A stretch of 14,914 bases of DNA from Clostridia bacterium (GTDB lineage: Bacteria; Bacillota; Clostridia; Christensenellales; UBA1242). Within the stretch, counting starts at the first letter, position 1. Each line of letters begins with the position of its first letter. Shown here in pieces: positions 7,930 through 12,821 of the stretch. The translations under genes and the position numbers were made by a program. The stretch spans positions 1 through 14,914 of the forward strand of contig CAAFWB010000105.1 in NCBI GenBank assembly GCA_900766395.1, read 5' to 3'. The notes beneath the pieces were generated by a model, which had not been told where the DNA came from, made no database searches, and worked only from the letters and a program-made list of their open reading frames with translations.

Positions 7930-9645
7930 TTATTGATTTATTTCTTCAAAAGTTGAACATGTTTTTATTTCGCCACCGTCAACAACATAAATTTTTTGAC
8001 AATGTTTCATGATTTCAATGTCTGACGAGACAACAATCACAGTCCTTTGGTCGAGGTTATTTATCTCTTTTATAACGTCAGCAACAATTTCTGATTTTTG
8101 CGCTTGCATTGGTTTTTCCAAAACAACAACTTTTGAATTTTTGTAAAGTGTGCGAGCAAGGTTTATCATTTGTTTTTGCAGAACAGGATATGAATTTATT
8201 TGTCCTTGGATAACCCTGTCATCAAATTGCGCTTCACCCTTTTCAATTTGTTTGAGCCCAACAATGTCAATAATTTTTTCATACTTTTCTTCGTCTTCGT
8301 CCTCAAACAAAACAATATTTTCTTTGATTGATTTTTTGAACAAATATATATTTGGAGTATAGAGTGAAAAGTTTTCGCGAATGGAAGATAGTTTTATCTC
8401 TTTGTAATCTGTTCGATTGAGTGAAAGACCGCCTGATTGAGATTCTGATTTTTTAACCAACAAATTGCAAAATTCATGGCAGCCTTTTCCGTCTTTAAAC
8501 CAAAATCCAACTTTTTCGCCTTGATTAATCACAAAATTAAATTTGTTAATATTGTTTCCATCATCGCCCTTGCCACAAAGTTTTGTCGCAACGATTTTCA
8601 CATCTCCAGAAATCGCTTGAGTTGTTTTGTTGTTTTCTTTTTTGTCACGCTTTTCAACATACGCTCTGATATTTTCAGCATAGCAAAGTGCCTCTTGAAT
8701 TTGATAGAACTTGATGGCAGAATTGTTTATGTTGTCAAGCATGATAATTGCATATGACACAGCAACCGAAAAGCCACCAATTGTAATCTCGCCAGCAACC
8801 GCAAGAAATCCAGCAAACAAAATCATCCCGCCATAAAACAATGCTCGAAGAAGCAAGAAATAAAATTGATAGATATTTGATTTGGTTATACATTTCTTTT
8901 TATTTTCAAAATGAACATGATTTTTTTCGCACAACTTTTTGAGCGCCTGATTTTCGTATGCATTTGTTTTTATATCCAAAATGCTGCCAGTGGTCGCACT
9001 AATTTGCGTTGAAAGTTTTCTCACGCTCCTTCGAATTTGAGCAAAATATGGCCTTGTTGAACGCATATACAAAAACAGAAGAACACAAACAAATGGCAAA
9101 CTCGCAAGCATAAATACACCAAGCTTCCAGCTCGTGAGAAAAATCATGACAAGAGAAATCAAAGAATAAAACAAAAAACTAATCAGTTGCGGAAACAACA
9201 TTTGAAATAAATCTTTTGTTTGATAAACATCATTTGTCAGCATCGTATAGATGTCGCCAGTTGAATAATATTCGCCCGAGCTAAACATTTTTGAAAGCAC
9301 AACCATTCTAAGGTCGTTCCCGAACTTGTTTCCGTAGTTTTGACTGACGCGTCCTCCAGCATATTGCAAAATCGCCTTGAGAACAACAATTGAACCAAAA
9401 ATAACTGAGAGCCACATCAAAAGCGTTCCGCTTCCCACTTCACCAAGCACACCACCACTTAACGCTCGCGAAACAATTCCGTCCCCTGGGCTTGTTGTTG
9501 GGCGAAGGACAAAATCAAGGACATATCTTGAAATTTGCACGAGTGCAACACTCATAAGCACTGCAAGCAACAAAACAACAAGGTAGAACACACCCTGCCA
9601 AATATATTTCTTGAAATGAGAGTTAGCAAAACGAAAAGCCTTCAT
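7930..9645 (-). CDS. ABC exporter half-transporter, heavily degenerate ATPase domain (first subunit)
   Basis: 571 residues from Met at 9645. Exporter-type membrane domain (about 15-325) with a long loop after helix 1, then an ATP-binding fold (about 345-571). Nearly every catalytic motif is lost: Walker A reads GFWFKDGKGCH (380-390), with Cys389 where Lys belongs and His390 for Ser; the Q-loop position is Pro431; the signature is YPVLQ (486-490); Walker B ends LEK (509-511), so Asp becomes Glu and Glu becomes Lys; the H-loop is Ser541 in VIVVSSD. The scaffold around these is still recognisable (LARTLYKNSKVVVLE, ENIVLF). The frame extends 16 codons further upstream, but that passes into the preceding terminator and has no ribosome site. 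The chosen ATG sits just after a promoter. First gene of a two-gene operon. Confidence 0.85.
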   Translation of the reverse strand: MKAFRFANSHFKKYIWQGVFYLVVLLLAVLMSVALVQISRYVLDFVLRPTTSPGDGIVSRALSGGVLGEVGSGTLLMWLSVIFGSIVVLKAILQYAGGRVSQNYGNKFGNDLRMVVLSKMFSSGEYYSTGDIYTMLTNDVYQTKDLFQMLFPQLISFLFYSLISLVMIFLTSWKLGVFMLASLPFVCVLLFLYMRSTRPYFAQIRRSVRKLSTQISATTGSILDIKTNAYENQALKKLCEKNHVHFENKKKCITKSNIYQFYFLLLRALFYGGMILFAGFLAVAGEITIGGFSVAVSYAIIMLDNINNSAIKFYQIQEALCYAENIRAYVEKRDKKENNKTTQAISGDVKIVATKLCGKGDDGNNINKFNFVINQGEKVGFWFKDGKGCHEFCNLLVKKSESQSGGLSLNRTDYKEIKLSSIRENFSLYTPNIYLFKKSIKENIVLFEDEDEEKYEKIIDIVGLKQIEKGEAQFDDRVIQGQINSYPVLQKQMINLARTLYKNSKVVVLEKPMQAQKSEIVADVIKEINNLDQRTVIVVSSDIEIMKHCQKIYVVDGGEIKTCSTFEEINQ

Positions 9646-9653
9646 ATATAAAA

Positions 9654-9682
9654 AATATATCAAAACCACATTTTTTTGTCCA
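9654..9682 (-). promoter_or_regulatory. ABC operon promoter, probably leaderless
   Basis: On the minus strand, TGGACA (9682-9677), 17-bp spacer, then TGaTATATT with the -10 at 9659-9654. The ATG at 9645 follows after eight bases, so transcription should start at or within two bases of the start codon. There is no Shine-Dalgarno sequence in between. Confidence 0.6.
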
Positions 9683-9698
9683 CAAACAAGCATAAAAA

Positions 9699-9720
9699 AA
9701 GAACGGCATAAGCCATTCTT
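9699..9720 (-). terminator. Terminator of the 189-residue membrane protein gene
   Basis: On the minus strand a 9-bp stem AAGAATGGC / GCCGTTCTT (one U-G pair) with loop TTAT is followed by seven T. It separates the upstream membrane-protein gene from the ABC operon. The plus side also has a T-run, but there is no plus-strand gene to stop. Confidence 0.85.
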
Positions 9721-9738
9721 TTTTTTGTCGCGTGTGTC

Positions 9739-10308
9739 TTATTTTTTGAGCCAAGCACAAACTGTTGCTGTGACGCCAGAAATGATTGCGATAAATGGTG
9801 CTGCATGAATTCCAGCATTTTCGCTGAATTTCACGCCTGCCGTTTCTGTTCCCAAAAGAACAAAAACGCAAATGATTGCACCGATTGCACAAAGTGTTCC
9901 AAGAGTGCCAAAAGCAAGAGCCAATGTTCTCATGAGGTTTCCTCTGAAAATCATTGCCAAAAGTGCTGCAACAACCAAAAGGCCGCCGAAAATTGATGCA
10001 AACAAGTTTAAAAATGCTGCTGCTTTTGTTTTTGCTGCTGTGTCTTCAGAAGCAAAAAGTGCGCGTGCTACAATTTCTTCTTCGCTCGCATTTGCAATAT
10101 CTTTTGCATATTGAACAGGGTCTTCTGTTGGATCTGCAAAGCTCATTGCTGTGAGAACGTTGGTTGCTGAAACTTTTGTTTCGTCACTGTTCTTTGATGC
10201 AATCATAGGCATGAACATTGAGCAAAACAACAAAACTCCAAAAACCATTGCAAGAACTGACAAGATAATGCCTTTCATTCCGCTTTTCTTTTTAGCTTTT
10301 TTTGCCAT
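9739..10308 (-). CDS. Four-helix membrane protein, paralogue A
   Basis: 189 residues, family not recognised. A lysine-rich start (MAKKAKKKSG) precedes helix 1 (about 13-37). An acidic, alanine-rich loop of about 60 residues (38-97) follows, probably outside the membrane, then helices at about 98-121, 124-152 and 165-187, and a C-terminal Lys-Lys. The layout and several motifs are shared with the upstream gene: GVLLFCSMFMPMIAS against GVLLIASYFIPIMGAS after helix 1, and NLMRTLALAF against NLFRVASMAF in helix 3, so the two are paralogues. A strong AAGGAG lies 8 bases before the ATG. It has its own promoter and terminator. Role unknown; Claudin-like or DUF-type topology is a description only. 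Confidence 0.8.
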   Translation of the reverse strand: MAKKAKKKSGMKGIILSVLAMVFGVLLFCSMFMPMIASKNSDETKVSATNVLTAMSFADPTEDPVQYAKDIANASEEEIVARALFASEDTAAKTKAAAFLNLFASIFGGLLVVAALLAMIFRGNLMRTLALAFGTLGTLCAIGAIICVFVLLGTETAGVKFSENAGIHAAPFIAIISGVTATVCAWLKK

Positions 10309-10343
10309 GTGGTTTCTCCTTTTAATAGATTTTTGATGAATAC

Positions 10344-10372
10344 ATTATATAATAATGATTTTAATTTTACAA
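10344..10372 (-). promoter_or_regulatory. Promoter of paralogue A
   Basis: TTGTAA (10372-10367), 17-bp spacer and perfect TATAAT (10349-10344) on the minus strand. The predicted start near 10337 gives a leader of about 28 bases carrying AAAGGAG. Confidence 0.8.
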
Positions 10373-10400
10373 ATAAATTGTTGTCTATAAATATAAAAAA

Positions 10401-10420
10401 AGAGAGAATAAATTCTCTCT
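10401..10420 (-). terminator. Terminator overlapping the stop codon of paralogue B
   Basis: AGAGAGAA / TTCTCTCT, loop of four, flanked by A and T runs. On the minus strand the first arm begins inside the TAG stop (10421-10419) and seven T follow the second arm. Confidence 0.85.
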
Positions 10421-10997
10421 AATTTTTTTCAACTTCTGGTTTTGACTTTTCAAAGAACCCCAAGAACCATGAGCCAACTCCGCCAAACAAACTTGCTGCC
10501 ATCATAACAAATGATCCCGCCATGATTGAATAGTAGTATGAGTATGGCAATTCCAACATCGTTGGAAGCCCAAGGTATGAACCCAAGATCGCAATCATTG
10601 CAATTGACACACAAAGTGCCGCGATCGCAAATGCCATTGACGCAACCCTAAATAAATTGCTTTTAATAAAAATTGTCGCAACTGCACAGATCAAAAGGGC
10701 CGCACCAATCATTGCATTAATCATTCCAAGAACTCCGGCAACACGAATGAGTTGTCCAGCCTTGCCTTCGTTTTCTGATATGCAAGAATGTGCTTCTTGG
10801 ATGCTTGTTGTATATAAATCTTCTTGTTTTTCCGCCTTCATGGCAACAACAACATCTCGGCATGAATAGCTTGATACACGACTATGTTCTGATGCACCCA
10901 TAATTGGAATAAAATAACTCGCAATAAGCAAAACACCCATCAAGGCAACAACAATAACAATACTCAAATTTTTAAAAAATGTGGCTTTGTCTTTCAT
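10419..10997 (-). CDS. Four-helix membrane protein, paralogue B
   Basis: 192 residues, unknown family, paralogous to the next gene downstream (see shared motifs there). Helix 1 at about 10-33, a loop of about 50 residues (34-83), helices at about 84-111, 115-141 and 155-180, and a charged C-terminal tail ending EVEKN. The loop contains Cys46 and Cys72, which could form a disulfide if it is extracellular; paralogue A lacks them. GGAGG sits four bases before the ATG. It is expressed from its own consensus promoter and ends at its own terminator, so the two paralogues are adjacent but apparently separately controlled. Divergent from the TM2-type gene with about 100 bases between starts. Confidence 0.8.
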   Translation of the reverse strand: MKDKATFFKNLSIVIVVALMGVLLIASYFIPIMGASEHSRVSSYSCRDVVVAMKAEKQEDLYTTSIQEAHSCISENEGKAGQLIRVAGVLGMINAMIGAALLICAVATIFIKSNLFRVASMAFAIAALCVSIAMIAILGSYLGLPTMLELPYSYYYSIMAGSFVMMAASLFGGVGSWFLGFFEKSKPEVEKN

Positions 10998-11018
10998 TTT
11001 TCCTCCACTTATAATTAA

Positions 11019-11047
11019 ATTCTAAAAAACATTGCAAAAATTGTCAA
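11019..11047 (-). promoter_or_regulatory. Promoter of paralogue B
   Basis: Perfect TTGACA (11047-11042), 17-bp spacer, TAGAAT (11024-11019) on the minus strand. Transcription should begin about 15 bases upstream of the ATG. Confidence 0.85.
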
Positions 11048-11054
11048 ACATTAT

Positions 11055-11083
11055 TTGCATGATTTGCTGATTTTTGCTATTTT
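11055..11083 (+). promoter_or_regulatory. Promoter of the TM2-type gene
   Basis: TTGCAT (11055-11060), 17-bp spacer and TGcTATTTT (extended -10, hexamer 11078-11083). It lies directly beside the divergent promoter of paralogue B; the predicted start is near 11090. Confidence 0.5.
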
Positions 11084-11105
11084 ATAAGCATAGGAGGGTA
11101 ATTCT

Positions 11106-11333
11106 ATGGCTAAAAAATCAACAAAATCTGGGTCTTCAAACAAGAGAGGTTTTAGTTTTATTCTTTTCCTTTTGTGCTTCTTGCCTTTTGGATTTGATAA
11201 ACTCTATTGCCACAACACAAAAGTGTTCTTGTGTAAATTCTTGCTCCATTTCATCGGCATTGGATTTATCTGGTGGCTCTTTGACCTCGTTTGTGTTTGC
11301 CTTGGCTCATACAAAGTCAACCCACTTAAATAA
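11106..11333 (+). CDS. Small TM2-domain membrane protein
   Basis: 75 residues. A lysine/serine-rich N-terminus (1-15) is followed by two hydrophobic segments (about 15-28 and 40-67). The connecting turn FGFDKLY (28-34) and the second-helix motif GIGFIWWLFDL (51-61) match the TM2 domain pattern, in which a short turn with an aromatic-Tyr motif is followed by a WWxxD motif. The protein has five cysteines (24, 35, 43, 63, 65), many for its size. A strong AGGAGG lies seven bases before the ATG. It is a single-gene unit ending at a strong terminator. TM2 proteins have no well-defined bacterial function. The short basic N-terminus resembles that of paralogue A, which may only reflect membrane topology needs. 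Confidence 0.8.
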   Translation: MAKKSTKSGSSNKRGFSFILFLLCFLPFGFDKLYCHNTKVFLCKFLLHFIGIGFIWWLFDLVCVCLGSYKVNPLK

Positions 11334-11336
11334 AAG

Positions 11337-11359
11337 AAGACGCGTTCGCGTCTTTTTTT
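11337..11359 (+). terminator. Terminator of the TM2-type gene
   Basis: AAGACGC, loop GTTC, GCGTCTT, then a run of T. It begins four bases after the TAA. The A-run on the other side lets it work in both directions. Confidence 0.9.
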
Positions 11360-11647
11360 ATTGCAAAATTAAATTATAAAATTTGACACAACTTTTGACA
11401 CAACTTTTTAAGCAAATTTTTGCCAAAGTGCACTTTTTTGATTAAAAAATTGTGTTGAGCAAATAAAATTGCATCGCAACTTTAAGCAAGTTAAAGAAAT
11501 GTCCTCACAAAAATGTGAGTCCATTTTTGCTAATCGCAAATGCGAAGCCATTTTTGTACGGGCGGAAATCCTACAAAATGTGCAATGTCATTGCACGCAT
11601 TGCATCATTTCCTACTACATAAAAAAAGCACAATATCTTGTGCTTTG
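11360..11647. other. Non-coding hairpin island, left part
   Basis: About 290 bases with no credible gene. It holds a 12-bp tandem repeat (TTGACACAACTT, twice, from 11383), a 12-base palindrome AAAGTGCACTTT (11425-11436), and perfect hairpins CTTTAA/TTAAAG (11480-11496), CTCACA/TGTGAG (11504-11519), TCGCA/TGCGA (11534-11545), TTTTGTA/TACAAAA (11552-11578) and GTGCAAT/ATTGCAC (11580-11596). Two segments, 11511-11529 and 11538-11556, match at 16 of 19 positions with a period of 27. An open frame of 119 codons crosses the island, but its composition is explained by these repeats. Confidence 0.7.
11625..11646 (-). terminator. Terminator after the duplicated tRNA tail
   Basis: AAAGCACAA / TTGTGCTTT perfect 9-bp stem with loop of four. 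On the minus strand it begins two bases after the CCA of the duplicated tRNA-Ala 3' end (CCA, one C, stem) and is followed by seven T. Confidence 0.8.
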
Positions 11648-11668
11648 TGGTGGAGATAATCGGATTCG
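11648..11668 (-). repeat. Duplicate of the tRNA-Ala 3' end, att-like
   Basis: Twenty-one bases identical to 11817-11837, covering CCA, the discriminator A, the acceptor 3' strand, the 3' half of the T-stem and part of the T-loop. Same orientation as the intact tRNA and located downstream of it, 169 bases away. Confidence 0.85.
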
Positions 11669-11793
11669 CAGCCAACTCGTTGACTCCGCAGACCTGCCCT
11701 CAAAGACGGGCGCCAGCGATGACATGGTCATCGTTTTGACAAAGTCAAAAGCGTGCGATTGCACGCGTTCGAATCCGAGTTTCGAAATAAAAA
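11648..11793 (-). ncRNA. Possible structured RNA or tRNA-derived relic
   Basis: Read on the minus strand, this segment ends in the same 21 bases as tRNA-Ala, including ATCTCC-ACCA, and is followed at once by an intrinsic terminator, as an RNA gene would be. The rest is not a tRNA: there is no D-arm or normal anticodon arm, and the T-loop position reads CTGCGAAT. Instead it has three abutting perfect hairpins (11717-11733, 11734-11750, 11751-11766) and a weaker GCCC/GGGC hairpin, enclosed by a 9-bp stem (TCGGATTCG at 11660-11668 with CGAATCCGA at 11771-11779 or one base shifted). No promoter is evident, because the tRNA-Ala terminator lies immediately upstream. It may be a relic of integration or duplication at the tRNA rather than an expressed RNA. 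Confidence 0.35.
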
Positions 11794-11813
11794 AAACGAC
11801 CTGCGGTCGTTTT
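11793..11813 (-). terminator. tRNA-Ala terminator
   Basis: AAAACGACC / GGTCGTTTT perfect 9-bp stem with loop of three. On the minus strand it starts three bases after the tRNA CCA and is followed by eight T in total. Confidence 0.88.
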
Positions 11814-11816
11814 CAC

Positions 11817-11893
11817 TGGTGGAGATAATCGGATTCGAACCGATGACCCCCTGCTTGCAAGGCAGGTGCTCTAGCCAACTGAGCCATACCCCC
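11817..11893 (-). tRNA. tRNA-Ala (anticodon TGC)
   Basis: 77 bases including an encoded CCA. Acceptor strand GGGGGTA (11893-11887) pairs with TATCTCC, giving the G3-U70 pair that marks tRNA-Ala. The D-arm contains GGCTCAG-TTGGCTAGAGC. The anticodon stem CTGCC/GGCAG encloses loop TTGCAAG with anticodon TGC. T-stem ATCGG/CCGAT encloses loop TTCGAAT. Discriminator A, then CCA. It is a lone tRNA gene with its own promoter and terminator, not part of an rRNA operon in this window. Its last 21 bases recur 169 bases downstream. Confidence 0.97.
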
Positions 11894-11911
11894 ATAATTT
11901 GATGCTTTGTT

Positions 11912-11940
11912 ATATTAGCAAACAAAATCTTTTATGTCAA
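11912..11940 (-). promoter_or_regulatory. tRNA-Ala promoter
   Basis: Perfect TTGACA (11940-11935), 17-bp spacer, TGcTAATAT with the -10 at 11917-11912 on the minus strand. Transcription would start about ten bases before the mature tRNA. It combines a full -35 with an extended -10, as expected for a highly expressed stable RNA. Confidence 0.88.
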
Positions 11941-11992
11941 TAATTTTTCCAAAATTTTTGCAATTATCTCATTTGAGGTTGTTTTTTTGATG

Positions 11993-12021
11993 TTGAAAAA
12001 TTATTTGTGTTATGTTAAAAT
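11993..12021 (+). promoter_or_regulatory. tlyA promoter
   Basis: TTGAAA (11993-11998), 17-bp spacer, TGtTAAAAT with the -10 at 12016-12021. The predicted start near 12028 leaves a leader of about 13 bases with GGAAAGGA. Confidence 0.75.
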
Positions 12022-12040
12022 TAAATTGGAAAGGAAAATT

Positions 12041-12781
12041 ATGACAAAAAGACTTGACGTATATCTCACAGAAAACAAATATTTTGAAAGCAGAAGCAAA
12101 GCGACTCAAGCAATTCTTGCAGGGGCAATTTCTGTTAATGACGAGGCTCAAACAAAGCCTTCATTTTTGGTTGAAGAAAATCCAACAATAAAAGTTCTCA
12201 AACAAACTGACAAATATGTTTCGCGGGCAGGATATAAACTTGAAGGAGCAATTCAAAATTTTGGAATTGATTTTTCCGGCAAGGTTGTTCTTGATATTGG
12301 TGCAAGCACAGGCGGATTTACAGATTGTGCATTGCAACATGGTGCAAAAAAAGTTTTTGCGGTTGACACAGGGTCTTCTCAACTTCATGAAAACCTAAAA
12401 TCTGACAAGCGTGTTGTTAATCTTGAAAAAACAAACGCAATCGACCTTGAACAAAAATATTTTGACAAGACGGATATTATTGTATGTGATGTTTCATTTG
12501 TTTCTGGAGTCTATTTGTTCCAAAAAATTGGTGCAAAAATAAAATCTGGAACACCAATAATTTGGCTCATAAAACCACAATTCGAATGTGGCAAACGCGT
12601 CATTTCAAAGTTCAAAGGCGTGATAACAAATGAAAATCTTGCTTTGCAGATTGCGGAAAATGCAGTATTCACACTTCAAGTGTTTGACTTTGAAAAGCTT
12701 GATTTTATGCAATCGCCAATCAAAGGCGGAGATGGCAATTCCGAGTTTTTGACTTATGTGAGAAAAAAACAAAAAAGTTGA
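12041..12781 (+). CDS. tlyA: TlyA-type rRNA (cytidine-2'-O)-methyltransferase
   Basis: 246 residues, the usual family length of about 250-270. TlyA methylates ribose 2'-OH groups of rRNA cytidines using S-adenosylmethionine, and in bacteria that carry it affects capreomycin/viomycin sensitivity. An N-terminal S4 RNA-binding domain (1-60, RLDVYL and RSKATQAILAGAI) precedes an FtsJ/RrmJ-type methyltransferase domain. Motif I is VVLDIGASTGGFTD (82-95). The expected K-D-K-E residues appear as Lys66 (SRAGYKLE), Asp150 (CDVSF), Lys178 (IKPQFECG) and Glu235 (GNSEFL). The frame is open 18 codons upstream, but the ATG at 12041 has AAGGA at good spacing and follows the promoter. It is alone in its unit, not beside the recN, argR or nadK genes often found with it. 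The stop lies inside the terminator stem. Confidence 0.95.
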   Translation: MTKRLDVYLTENKYFESRSKATQAILAGAISVNDEAQTKPSFLVEENPTIKVLKQTDKYVSRAGYKLEGAIQNFGIDFSGKVVLDIGASTGGFTDCALQHGAKKVFAVDTGSSQLHENLKSDKRVVNLEKTNAIDLEQKYFDKTDIIVCDVSFVSGVYLFQKIGAKIKSGTPIIWLIKPQFECGKRVISKFKGVITNENLALQIAENAVFTLQVFDFEKLDFMQSPIKGGDGNSEFLTYVRKKQKS

Positions 12782-12802
12782 GGAGAACCTCAACTTTTTT
12801 GT
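12769..12802. terminator. Bidirectional terminator, tlyA / VanW gene
   Basis: A 15-bp perfect stem (ACAAAAAAGTTGAGG and its complement) with loop AGAA. The tlyA TGA stop (12779-12781) lies inside the left arm. A and T runs on both sides serve the two convergent genes. Confidence 0.93.
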
Positions 12803-12821
12803 TTGGATTTTAAGCAAATAC

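Noticed and set aside
11648..11793. tmRNA or a second intact tRNA
   Set aside because: The 3' end looks right, but there is no paired 5' acceptor strand, no D-arm or anticodon arm, no tag-coding frame, and the segment is too short for tmRNA.
11360..11816. CRISPR array
   Set aside because: The hairpins differ from each other in sequence and there is no constant repeat with regular spacers; the 27-base period occurs only twice.
11469..11828. 119-codon open frame across the hairpin island
   Set aside because: Its sequence follows the repeats and hairpins and it runs into the tRNA-Ala 3' end; no ribosome site and no protein-like pattern.
11728..11925. 65-codon frame over the tRNA gene
   Set aside because: It covers tRNA-Ala and its promoter, the usual false frame produced by a tRNA.
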